Shown: piece by piece, positions 11,765 to 25,680 of the stretch
Numbering within the stretch: position 1 is the first letter of the stretch
Layout of the letters: the number at the start of each line of letters is the position of its first letter
Source of the DNA: Hyperoplus lanceolatus
Taxonomy: Eukaryota; Chordata; Actinopteri; Uranoscopiformes; Ammodytidae
DNA: 64,000 nucleotides
Reading direction: 5' to 3'
Assembly: GCA_026929865.2 (NCBI GenBank)
Contig: CM049410.1
Location: 10,851,001 to 10,915,000, forward strand
The notes under the pieces: model-generated
Database searches by the model: none
Seen by the model: the letters and a program-made list of their open reading frames with translations, nothing else
What the model was told of the DNA's origin: nothing
Translations under genes and position numbers: made by a program

Positions 11765-14700
11765 TGAGGGGCCCCACACTGGGTCTTGAAACAGGCCCCG
11801 AGATCGTTGAGACCGCCCCTGCCCGCTGCGCTTTCTCTCTGCCCGGCCCCGCTCGCCTCTCCATTGAGAATGCATCAGTTGGCGCAACAAATGCCTCGGC
11901 CTGTGTGAAACGGCCTTAACTACTGAACGAAGGAAATCAAATGAGGTTTTGGCATTTCCCCCCAAAAAACAGGACAAATTGTGTCCCGGGAGAGATTTAT
12001 TGTTTCCCGGGCAACACTAGTAGGCATATTAACACGGTAAAATAATAGTACAGCGGCTGCGGCTACTTGAATGCTCCGATGACTCTGAGAGAAAAAAAAA
12101 TTAACTTTCCTGTAGACGCTCTGACTGACTGATGTCACCGCCCCTCAATGACAAATACTGTTTCTGATTGGCCAAATGACCGTCAAAGCTCATATGATAG
12201 CTCCGCTCCACACACCCACACACCCACACACACACACACACACAAACAGTGCTGGCCATCAGACCCCCCCCCCCCCCTCTCCAAAAAATATTTTCTCAAC
12301 GGATCTCCACGAATCACATAGATGGCCAATTTCGCCGAAAGGTGACGAGTTTGCATGCCTGTATGAGGTGCTGACTAATGTGAAGTAGCAGGGTGTGTAG
12401 CGGGTGCGTGCAGATTGGGGAGGCCTCTGTAATGCACTGCAGACACATTGCACTCTGCTTCAGGAATCATGCAATGCAACTACAATGCACCACAGCCACC
12501 TCCTGCCACCCACACAGCGCGCACACACACACAGCCACACGTCAGCCTGCCCCGACCGCAACTTTGCACTTAAACTCATGTTTTAGGCTTCTGTATATGT
12601 GAGTGCACAAAACAAACAAACAATCTCCCTGATAACCCAGAACAGATCAGTATGAGATCATAGTGTTGGGAATCTTGTAAGGGACTCAATGTACAATACC
12701 TTGTTCAGCCAGTTCCCAGACTGTGCGAGGGGAACGGAGACACTGGAGCGCAGGAAGCTGCTGGCTCTGTCGCAGAGGGTCAGGCAGGCTATGGCTCCTT
12801 CTCCCTTCAGAGGGGACAGACTCATCTGAACTGCCTTGCAAAGGGGCAGCACCGCCTTGGGCAGAGGGTGGCTGAAACACAGATGTTATAGAGGGACTGT
12901 GAGGAAGGCTACAGTGGTTTCTTTTGAACAGAGCTGCAAGTGACATTTTTATTTAGAAACATACATCAGTTTAATTATGACCGATTTTCCATGTCTCTGA
13001 ATCCAGCATACTTAAACGAGTTTTACTTCACATACTCGAGAGTGTGCAGAGCCCTCGGCATCCGCTCTGCTTCTGCCAACAGTGACCTCACTGCGACGTC
13101 ATCCCCCTGCAGCCAATGAACAGCAGCCTTCAGGACCAAAGCCCACCAACGACTCACCGGGTCTTCCTCTGGCAGGAGGAAGAGAAGGAAATTAAATAAA
13201 GGATTAAAAAACAGACCGATGGAAAAACTATCTCCAGAGAAATGGCATGGGTTCAGGGGTTGGTGGTGGATGTTTTATTGTCAAGCTTTAAATTGTAAAT
13301 TAAAGAAGTTGTGATGATTAAGAGCCATCTTTGTGTCTAGCCGTACTGTTATGTGAGTGATAATATAACTATGCTTTGGGTGCAGCATGGCTCAGTGTGA
13401 AAACAACAATTGATTAAGACGGCAGTTTATTAACATTTCCTGAACAAATCCTCAATGTGTTCATATCCATTGCAAGTCATTTATTACTGAAAATCTATGA
13501 CTGCCAAGTGTTATCTGTGATAATCCAATAAACAGTTAAAATCCCATAAGCTTTATTGGTTGTCAAATACAGGAAGTGGAGCAAAGAAAATCTATTCAAG
13601 TTAACCCTTGCAACTCAGATGCCTATCTGTGTAATCTTTACCAAAGAAAGAAAAAAAAATTTGATCACATTCCCACAAAAACATCTGATGTGATTCATGC
13701 TTTCTTGTGATTGGACAGGGTTGTTCTCTTCATGCTAATCAAACCTGGAGTGGTGGTGTGATTGGGAGGAGTCGAGAAGCGAGGAGGAGGGGAGAGAGTA
13801 TCCTCTGTACAGCTGTTCAATAACTGGAGGAACTCAAGGGCACTGGAAAACTCTCTGAAAGTGAAAAAGAATTAAAAAAAAAAGAATTTAAAAAAGGTAT
13901 ACAGATCCAGGGTGAATCATTAATTCACATCAAACGTCAACAACACTGATGGCACCCCTGCCTTACCCAGAGTCGTTCTTGCGTTTGCCTCCTTCAGAGT
14001 TGCTCTGCGGCTGGATGAGGGTGTGAACCGCTCTCTCCAAAAGCTTCCTGCAGAAACAGCGGTGCAGCTGGGCTATGGGGTCCGCTGGAGGAAGATCAAA
14101 CAGGGAAACAGACAGGGACAGTTGAATCCCAGCACACAGCTTTTTACTATTTACATATCTTTTCTTTAATGCCAAGTAAACAGCACGTATGCATTTGAAG
14201 AGAAGGGAAAGACAAACGATAATAAGTGAAACTATTAATTCAGACATTCAGTTAATAGCCATTTTATCATTTACAAGTAAATCAGATTTTAAGTATCTGA
14301 ATTTCTGAACACAATGAAAGAATCACAAAATTCATCCAACGTGTATAATGCTCAACATAATGCACAGAATATCTTGCTGCGTTTCTAACCTGAGGTCTAC
14401 TCTAACAAGTTACCATCTAACATTGCGTGTTTGTGAGTAAATATCAAAAACTAAAATGACAAAAGTAAATACATCAAGTGGTAATTAGAGTATGGGCCAA
14501 CTACTGTATGACAAACCTGGGTCTCTCTGAGAAGTGTACACCCCGTCGGTGCTCTCCGACTTCACCGACCAATCGCAGCTGAGGAAGAACTGCCTGCCCA
14601 ATGGGGTGAAGAGCCAGCGCAGGCAGTCAGGAATCGGCTTGGCCTCTGATTGGTTAGCCACTGCCTCTGCACAACTCAACAGATAACCCTGGATATAGAA

Positions 14701-17700
14701 GACATGGATGAAACGATGCTGTTAACTCATCCAAAGTAAAGCTTTTTTGACGGTTCATGAGATAAACTTCATTAAAAAAAACAACTGACACACACACACA
14801 CACACATACACACACACACACACACATGAGAGACTTACAGGGAGATAGGAGAGGTGGTGTCCCAGGATGGTGCGTAGGGCTGTTGCTGCAGTAACATACA
14901 TCTGGGTGAGCTGGGCGGGGGTCATCTTGCTTTGGGCACTCTCGCTGAGGTTGACGGCGCTCAGAGATAAAGACAAAGCCCACAGGCTGCTACGCTCAGG
15001 CAGCTTTCCTACAGAAAGAGAGAAACAACAGGAACTGTATCAATATGTTTTAAATAATCTTTAAATGTGTAAGGTGAAAAAACTGATTTGTTGTTATTAA
15101 TGTCATTAGGTTGTGGACTCTGTGACTTTGACCCTTGTGTATTTTTGCTGCCCGTGCACAGCATCAGCCCCCGCTTTTGTTCTCAACACTCACCTGTGAG
15201 CTGCAGCTGGCTCAGCCGGTGATAAACCAGTGCTGCGTCCCTGGCACTAGTCCTAGCCTCGTCCCCTTCGTGCTTTCCTCTAACCTGATGGACCAGCCAG
15301 CCCAGGGGCGTGGGCCGATGCAGGCAGTACCGAATCAGATTCCAGGACAGCGAGCAGACCAGGTCCAGATTGGTTGAGGGTAGAGCACGGGTCAAGATGG
15401 ACAGACAGGTCTCTAAACTGGCCATTGCTGCTGTGTAATCTCCCTGCAGGGGGGGAGAGGAGACAGGGAAAGCTAATCAGTATTCAGCTCAGACTGACAG
15501 GGGAAAAGAAGAGGAGGGGGAGGAGTGCATCTGAAAACCATTTGAACAAATACTAAAAATAAACAGGCAAACAAAACTGAGACATCTAAACAGCGAGAAT
15601 CAAAGCAGACTGCCGTTAAACAAGAAAAAAACAAACAAACATTCAATCTAATTCTTATTCAGAAAAAGTGGATCCATTATTCATACTGTTTTTCCAGGAA
15701 ACCAAAACAATCTCATGAATTGAAAAAAAAAACACATGTATAAATTAGCATTCCAAATTGTTTTCTGTGTTTGTTTAAGACTCCTTACTCACCCTATTGA
15801 GATGCAGGTCGGCTTGTTTGCGATGCCTCCAGAAGGACACAGAGTTTGGTGAGTGGAGGGGTGTGACTGGCTCCCACAGGTAGAGCACGCGGACGCAGCC
15901 CCACACCGCTCCCACCCCGCTCAGCACCCACACCATCACCCACGGCAACAGGCAGCGCAGCCAGTACGCTGGAGGGAGAAATGAAAGATAAAAGTTAAAG
16001 GCAATGACTTCTCCAATCTGGACCTATGTCATGATAAACAGTAGGTTTCAGTCCTGCTCACCAAAGTCTTGTGTGTGACTCGGGAACCAGACCAGTGTTC
16101 TAGACGGCATATGGCCCGTTGACAGGTTGGGGCTCCCCGAGGCCTCGGAACCCAATAATGAGGGCAGCGGGTTTAGGGACAGGCAGAAGAAGGTCAGTGC
16201 GCAGAGGAGCAGTCGAGAACGATCCATCACTCCAACAGAGGAGGGAGAATCTGGCTCACTCTTCATCTGAGAGACAGAGAACAGGTTTCAAAATGATGTT
16301 CATTATTTATCTTAGATCATCTTGTACACTACAGAATGTGTTTTCAGCACCGTAATGAACAATGTTCACATACTGTTATTATGGTATATAATACAATATA
16401 TATAAAATCGCTTAAGGCCATTAAGTTTGTCCATTCTGTGCTAGTGTAGAAACATGGCGGTGCAATATATATCATGAATAATACATTTGTACCAAATCAG
16501 TTCTGAAAAAAACAAACAATTCCCTTTAGACACTGCCCCTTTAAGAAAGGAATTTGCTGTCTCTGCCCTTACAGACAAAATGTAATTCAGCACCTCCTTA
16601 GTCATCTTCACAAAAATAGTAGTTCACTGGATAGAACTTTGAGTGTTACCTGATCATGTTCCAGTAATGGGCTGCCTGGCTCTGAGTCCACACAGTATGG
16701 AGAGAACTGCTGAGGGGAACCAGAACCAGAGTCGGAAGCTGGAGGTGACATCATGACTATTTCCTGTTTCAGATCCACATCTTCGGACAGAATCACCGTC
16801 TCTGAGAAAGTAAGAGGGACTCATTAGGATCTGGAGTTGCTGACAGATCATGCCCTGCTCCACAACACTCAGCAATGTATAAAACGTACGGTTTTTCTGG
16901 TTGGCCAGCTTAAGGGTCATGTTCTCCTGGCGCAGTTTGTGGTTGCTCTGTTGCAGGTACTTGATGTAGTCAATAGCTTTCCTCAGCACTCCCGACTTAT
17001 GCATCTGGGAAGAGAAAAACGAAAGGAAGACAGTATGAAGATCCAATAACATTATCATATCAGTGTACTTGTTTATTCAAATTTAAAAACTGACATTAAT
17101 TATGATATTAATAAACAAAATTAATCAATCAATGACCTTCATTTTAACAAGGATAATATAATAAACAATGACAATATTGCGGTAAAAGGGATTAAAAGGA
17201 TACAATGGCATAAAAAAAAAGATAAAGTAAGGATTAAAAATAGGAAAAGAATTACATAAAAAAAACTACAAGAGCAACAAAAAACTAAAAAGGTTTGACC
17301 GTCGGTGTTAAAATCACTGACCTTTGCGTCATTGCCCATGACCAGGTCTCTGAGCTCGAGGATCTTGTCGTTGATGGAGGAGCGGTACCTCTTCTCGATG
17401 ATGTTGTGAGTGGTCCTTCGCTCGCCCTCCTTCACCACTCCTCCCGGTCCTACCATTCCTCCTATCACCTGGCATTGATCCATGCTCGACCTGACGCTTG
17501 TGACATGGGAGGAGTTAGGCTGCAGCTGCTTGATTGGCAGCTTGTCTCCGCCTCCACCCATCACCATGGGGACGGTGGTCAGGATGTTGCTGCTCATCAG
17601 TGTCTGGGGGGGGCAGAAATTGACATTAACGTGGCTGTGGAATTGCCTTCTTTTACTGTAACCATTTTTAACAACTAAGTAGTTATAGGATGTTTTGCAT

Positions 17701-20700
17701 GCCATCTACATACTGGGACTTGCAGGGCTGTGCTCTGCATGGGCGTTGTCAAGGTGGTGATCCCTGTGGGGCCCTGCATGGTAGACAGCACCTGTGTGCC
17801 GTCTGCTTTGGTCGTCAGCACCAGTGAATCTGTCTTCAGAATCTGAGGCTGCTGGACCAGAACCTGACGGAGAGACATCCAGGTGGATTTGATGTTTGCT
17901 CGCAAGCTTTTAAACAGGATTGATATTCTGCTTCTCTTCTGCTGGGATTCTATTCATCCTTGCAGCTACACCACACAATAGAAACAAGCAATTCTCTTTG
18001 AGCATTTTTCCCCTCTATTGCTAACAACAGTGAGGTTACCTACAGGCATTTGCTGCACCTGCTGCTGCACTGTGTGGACTGTGGGCGCTGAGAGAGTCTG
18101 GATGGTTTGACCAGTTGGGGTCAGAAGGCGCTGGTGCTGAATGGTCATTGGTTGGAGCTGTGGTGACGTCATAATGCTCTGCATCTGTGGTTGGAGGACT
18201 GGGAATGGGAGGAGGGGCAAGATGATGGATTATTTGTCACTCAAATTCGAAGACAGGATAATGTTCAATATGTTCAATATATCTACTGCCTTTTTGCCCT
18301 CTTATTAGGGCCTGAGCACAGACTGGTGTGAATGCCCTATTGTTCTGCAAATAGTTTTTCTTCGCAGATTTTTTTTTTTACCCCTAAACACACCCTTTTG
18401 ACCCTCTAGGAATGCTCAAATGCAAAGGACACTTGGCACACATCAGAAGCGGCAATCTGACATTGGTCCTGGGTGTCTGTTGCAAAAAGCTGGCCCCCTA
18501 GTGGCACTGCCAATTTCATTATATAGTATCATTGAAAAATGACACTAAAGTCTATCTCATTTTATCTTAACCTAAAGTATGATGAATTTTATCTGTATTC
18601 ACCCTGGCATCAATCTCATAATTACAACAAACTGCATACGATCAGTGCAACACTCTCTTTTTCCTCTCTTTGGTCACCTTGGAAACCTTGCCCAGGACTC
18701 TGGTGGCAGATGACGGGGCTCTGGATGAAGCGGGACTGTGTGCCATTGGAGGCGATCATCACAGTGTGGGGCGCCTGGGTCTGGATGGGCATGGGCGTCT
18801 GGCATTGAGTCTGAACCAGGGTGTGAACTGGGAAGCTCTGAGTCTGCATGGGGATCCCCTGGGTGTGCATCTGCATTTAAAAAAAGAAGAAGAATTATCA
18901 TTTCATCCCTTCAACATGTATTTTCCCCTCAGGAGACGTTTGAGACAGCTTATCTGTCTTTTTTATGTACTGATTCAGGAAAAAAGGGATTTCCCTCAAG
19001 ACAATAAACTAGATCCGTCAGGCTAACTACGGTTTTGCTGAGCACTGCATTGCTGTTTATAGGGATGCTGAGCTGGATAATGTATTTTACACAGTCTGTC
19101 AGTGCTCTGAATTTTTTCTTCTGTCAGCAGAAGCTTTTTTAGATGGCACAATAACAGAGAACGCATTCACACCGTCTAACGACAGACAATAAAGTTGCAG
19201 CTGGAGAAGCTGGGCGGCATAATAACTCAAAACCACAGCAGTATTCCATCACTGCAGCAGTTACACAGCCCTTCTCAGACCCGCACAAAGAGATCCACCA
19301 CTTTAATGGCTTATCCCCGGATACAGCTTACAATACTTTACATAACAGTGCATAAAACTAACATACCCAAGTAGTGCCATTGCCCATGTCAACCACGGGA
19401 TTTTTAGTGGGGGTGTGTTGCCAGATGCTGGATACCTGGATGGTGGGCTGGGCCGTCTGTTGGGGCTGAGGCTGGATGGGCTGCACCACCTGTGGCCGTG
19501 GCTGGAGGAGTGGAGGGCTGCGCGTCACCTGCTGCTGCTGCTGCTGCCCTGAGGAGCTTTGGGGGGAGGGGGTCTGTACAGGGGTGTGGGGAGGGGTGAG
19601 GGGGATAAACTGGGGAGAAAGTGTCTGTGGGGTGGCTAGGCTAACAGTGGAACTCTGGTAGACTGCAGGGGCCGGTGTCTGGGGAGTTTGAGGGGCTTGA
19701 GGGGCTTGAGGGGTTTGAATGGTTTGAATGGCAGGTCGTGGGTTGGTGCTGGTGCCGCCAATCTGTGCAGAGCCCGCTGAGTTTATCTGGTCCTCAAACA
19801 AGTCCGGGAAGTCCCCAGCTTGGTTGCTGACAAACTGCAGCATCTCTGAGCAAATGGAGAAACAGAAATTAATATTAAAACAGGTCGAGGAGGATGAAGA
19901 TGATTTAATTGTATTATTGTTTCATGCATTAAACAGTATGCTAAGCCCAAAAAAGGCTTACAAGACACCATTATTAACACATTAAAAGATCAGAAACCAA
20001 AAGTAGATGCTTAACAATTGTAATATGAACAAAATTAATCATCCAGATGTTTCTCCCAGGCATAAGCAACAAGGAGGCCAACTTAAAATCACTGAAAGTA
20101 ATCAACCATTCCATCCCTTCATCATCAGTGCTCCAAAATATTTCAGGACTTTAAACATTTAATTCATCAAAGGAATTCTCAGCTCATAAAGGGGACGATA
20201 TAAAAAAATATCTGCCCATCTAGATTTGTTGTTGGTTTCAAAATAATGTTTTGGAATAGATTTTCCTAGAGAATAGAAATGACCTAACTATTCTTAACTA
20301 TTCTTAAGTTTCAAATGGTAAAACTACCAAGAAATATCATTTTAATAAAAGAAGTTACAATAAGAAGTAATGAATTTAACTTTATTTACTCAGCAATCGT
20401 GTTGTGTAACTAAGCGTAGAATGTGACACGGGTGGTGCCACCTGTAGATCAACATATTGCAACATCAAATCCATAGCCCCTGACTAACGATGACAATTAC
20501 TCTACTACCTTCAGGCTCAGGCCTTGGATACATCCAATTACAGGACCAGTAAGTCATCATTATCTAAATTGCTCTCCCAAGTGTCCTTGAACTCTTTGAC
20601 TTAAACATAAGGTGGTAGGGTTACTCTGTAGAATCAGGCTTAGATATGTGAACTATCTTCTCTGTGAACAGGTCAGAATACAAAAGCACGGAGAATTTCC

Positions 20701-23700
20701 TGGACTGGCCTTTAATTGGCACATGCACACGCGTGGATAACTACTGTTGGGGTCATAAATCAGTCAACAGATTGTAAAAGGAATTTAAAAGACCTTCAAA
20801 CAATAGCCTTGAAAAAATGGAGATAGTTATCTTACTGATGGCCCACAAAGACAATGGGAGTGTGTTAAAAAAAAAAAAAAGCATGTACTAAAAAAAAAAA
20901 TCGAGCAGCACTGACAGACCTGATGGATTGATGGCACTAAAATGATGATATATGTGCACAGTGATCGCCTCGTTAAACACTGCTGTACAATATGTTCAAC
21001 TCCACCTAATAGCAATTAAACAATGGCTACTAACTGATATTACTTATTAAGTCCAATTACGATGCACATGCACATTCCAGCCAATGGTTTCACACTATTC
21101 CTATGATCGACAGGTGAGCACGAAAACATGCAGCAATGATGTGCCAGCAAACGCAGGGTAAGGAGGAAAAGTAGCAAGTAAACATGGATGGTAATAATGC
21201 CAATTTAAAATCAGCTTTGTAGATGTTTGATGAGAAAATAAATGTATTCCACATGTTTAGAAGAAATCAAGGATACACACAATGTGTTTTTGTGAGTAAA
21301 CAATAAACAAAAACTTGTGTTTATTAGACTTAGGGTACCTTTAATATATTCACCTCTCTTATTGATATTATTAACAAAACAGGGTGATATGGTACAAAGA
21401 TCTACATGTATATTTTGATAATACACAGTAGGGGAAGGTGGGGTGATTTGTGCATTTTGGAAGTTGCAAAACCCCTTGTTTCTAGAAAACCGTGGAAGAA
21501 ATTGGAAATGTGACCACATATTTAAGAAGAGCCATCCATTTGACTCATCCTGTAAAGAAGGGAGACACAAGGAATAAGATATAAGCACATTTAAGCTCAA
21601 AAAACTGTGTTTTGCCTTTCAAAGTAAAATTTCCATGATCAAGGTTTTTTGATTATTGTGTCTGAACAATTATAGACACGTTTGAAAACATTTGACACAT
21701 GTTTTAGTGCTTTGGTATGCTACACTTTGAGTCTATATAATTAGCACAATGTCAACCCTAAATTGCTGCATCATGCCTATTATCCAAAATTCTGGGGATG
21801 GGGTGATTTGTGCGCAAGGGCCTGGGTGAGTTATAAGTAAGTAAGTAAGTAAGTAAAATGTATTTATAAAAGCACATTTATGACAGTTTGCACTGTCCAA
21901 AGTGCTGTACATAGTGCATTCAGTAGGTAAACAATGAAGGTAAAATAACAATAACCAAAATAAAAGACGTAAAGCCCATACATCCACATAAACACAGATA
22001 GTAGTGCAGAGGTAAGTAAGTAGTGCAGAGGTTAATGGGGAGGAAACACCAGGGTGTACATATGGGTTTTGAGCCTTGATTTAAAGGCAGAAATGTAGGG
22101 GGAATCACATTTGTCAGGTGGCAGTTGGTTCCACAAGCACGGAGCAACTAGTGCAAAGTACATTTCTGAGAGTTGTGCCAGTGGCATGGCTGTATCGCTG
22201 GTCACCAAAAGAAAGTGATAGTCTACAGTAGCTCAGGAGAGAGTGACATCTCAATTCCACTTAACGACACCACTGATGAGAGTTCAGATGGCCAGAAAGA
22301 TGATGATGGTGACTTTGTCATTGTGACACAATGACGACAAATCACCCCACTACGTGGGGTGATTTGTGCGACAAGACAACTTTTTTCCGAAAGCTATATT
22401 TCTTAAACAGTTTATTCCAGATCCAAAGTTTTTATTGCCAGGGATGCACAACATCCTGAAATATATGTACATATTTGTGTTGGAGACATAACTGTCAGGC
22501 TCACTTAAAATCACTTTGAGTAAAAAGTTGCACAAATCACCCCACCTTCCCCTATATAGTTTACACATTTCAAAAAAGAAATCAGAATATATTTAAAATA
22601 TATATCTACCACAGTATAAAATGTATGCCACAAGAGATATTTTTTTTCAAAATGACCCATCCTTGATCAGTGATCAACATCTCTGGTTCACTTTAATTTC
22701 CTGACAGCCATGAGAGGAAAGCGGTTTGCCAAACAATACAAGCCTGCGGTCCATTAGTGTGGTAAATACCACGTCTTTCATGACCTTTAAGGACTTTGGA
22801 ACCTTAAGAACTTCTGAGAACTGCCTTACATGGTCCATGTGCAAGCTGCCCTTGTTGATCTATATCACTGATAGTGGGAGTCATTGAAGTGTACTGTATA
22901 CAAAGCCTGCAGCCTTGAATTTAGCCTTACTACCGTATACAACAACGTGAGACCAGACAATGTTGACAATGTGTAGCATAAAATCCCACCTCCACTGATG
23001 AACAGTTCTAATATTCTGAATAGGAAAATTGATTCACATCGGCACTGAGTCAGACACACTGGGCAGCCAAGTTCCATTCTGATGACATGACGGTTATCAA
23101 CAGGTTTGAATTGCTTTACATGTAGAAGTAAATTCCAATAGTCAATTCTCTGTGAGATCATAATGACCGACTGCTTTAATCATTTAAGTCACTGGAGCAC
23201 AGTGCGATACAGCATTGGAAACATAGTGTGTAAAAAAAAAAATTAGTAAAGTGAACACTTCCTAGTATAAATAGTTGGCTATATTTATGTCTCAGTCAAG
23301 AGCTGCAGCATTATAAGCTGTAAAGTGGAGACGGTAGAGTAGAGAAATAAACAACAACACTCACACACATTACAACACCCAAGGTTCTCGTATTTATCGG
23401 CAACAGCGGCCAACTTTATGTCACAACTCATCACTTCTCGCATTTCAAATAAATCATTAGTGTGTTATAAATGTGTAGCTTTCATTTTGTGTCGACAATA
23501 TCCAACTTCATGAGTACAATGGGTCACAAAATACCAACGTGCACTACTTTCTAAATTATAATTATAACCCCATATTCATAAGGGCTCAAAATAGAAAAAT
23601 AAACATTCAGGTTGAAATTAAGCAGAAACACACAATATAACTGGCCTTCCTGTTCAGAAACATTAGCCAAAGTGTCCTCCCCATGCCATGTATACATGCA

Positions 23701-25586
23701 TACATTATGTAGGCAGACACACGACTACACCATGCACTTGTACATCTCTATGGGGGGGTGCAGACTGTTCATGACAGGACAAAAGGGCTTCAGACAAGTG
23801 GACACAAAGGGTAAATCCGTCAAAAGGGGCGGGGAGTTTCCTAGGCTGCTCGGCGCAAAGAAAACAGGTTATATAACCACAGCCACAGTTGCTTGGAGAG
23901 TAATTGGGAGAGGAAACATTTTTCAGATCAATGGAAGGGTCAAGTGCATAAGCCCTTACAGAGGCCTCCAAGGACTTACATTGCCATGGCTTGTCTGAAC
24001 AACTTTATTTTATTTGCAGGTCTACAGTAAACCGGCTGCCGAACACGGAGAGCAATAAGACCTATTACTGTCTAGCTGAATATTTAAAAAGAGGCTGGGG
24101 TGATTTTAAATGTTTAAAATAAAAGCAATGAGACTCTTGCATCATTAGGGATAGAGTGCATACCATTTTCTATAACAGTGGCACGAGTTTCTGCATTTTG
24201 GCTGCTCTGCCTGAGGGGAAGTTGTTGCTCAGTCCAGTACCCATATTTCCCTGCTATATAGTGTGACAGAAAACGATTGAAGAAGTCCCAATCAGATGCA
24301 GCCTGCTAAAAAAAATACCCGGACGACCAACTACATCTGTTCGTGATTATTAGTGTGGAGATCAGCATGCTTTTTGGCGATTCTGTCCCACAATAAACTG
24401 CACAGTTGATCTTCATTATATCGACTGAGCCTCAGAGAGAAATCCACCAGCAATGCAATGGATTCAGGCAAAAGAGTGAAGTTCAGATGGGATGTTATCA
24501 CAAAATAAGTAAAGAATGTCCCAATTGGATGCCTACTGCATGCAAACGACATACTTTTTATGCTCAGCTGTGTACGGTAGAATAGAAGAAAAAAAAGCAT
24601 ATGAGATTTAGAGCATATGTAGAGCAGTGTGCATTCCTCTCTTTTCACACATTGATTAAGTGGGATTACATTACTGTGGCCGGGAGTGTTCTGTCTACTC
24701 ATTGTCTTTTGAGAAGGGAATAAACACCTTTAATCAAAGACAGGTAAAGTTTCAAGAAAGTTTCATAGGTCTTCGGACTTTCATCAATATTTGCCATAGT
24801 TGTTTTTTTTACACGTTACAGTATTGTATGTTTTATGTATGTTGGCGACTATTATAAACCCACTGCCAGTGCCACTGCAAACTATGGCCAGTAGACAAGA
24901 AGATAGTTCATCTCACTGTCTGGCTGGCACCACACACAAACACACTCTCACACAAACATGAACCAACACACACAGCTCCATCAGTCCGGTCTGGTGACTT
25001 AGCATTCAGTAAAATTCCACCCTGATGGAAATCTGGTGACTCTGCACTGGCCAGCGATACACCAAAAGCCCCGTCCTTTCAATGTGTGCCAAAAGGGTGA
25101 ACCGTGTTTTAATAAGAGGGAAGCTGTTTGTTCACTGAGTGGCTGTCTGCGGCAAAGTAGAAAAATGGATCTTTACAGAGATGCCATCTCACAAACATTG
25201 CTCAATAATTCAGCACAACAGTTTTGGAAAACCTAGCAAAGAAAGAAGAAAGGTGTTCTTCATTCAATTCTACAAAAAAACTTAAAAACATGACATTGAA
25301 TATCTAAAGTCTATAAATACTGTTTCTGAATGGTTCATCGTCTTCTGGCCCTTGGCTTACAGTCATGATGAGGTCACCCTTGATGAGCAAATTACACTTG
25401 TGTTTCCTTTGGCTGTCCACATACACACCCTTCTGACAAATAACACCTTACCCACTTCTGCTTCATGGAAAATCAAACCCTGCCTTTTCCACTGAAAACG
25501 CCTGGCTCTTTGTTGAGAAACACAGCATTGTATATCTATAGTAACATACAACTTAAAGCCTAAAATGCTATCCCATATACTTGTAC

Positions 25587-25680
<94 letters not shown>

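Noticed and set aside
18040..18049. Alternative srebf2 exon 4 donor GTAACC at 18039
   Set aside because: It would shift the frame; the donor GTAGGT four bases earlier keeps frame and gives QQMPVLVQ as in human SREBP-2.
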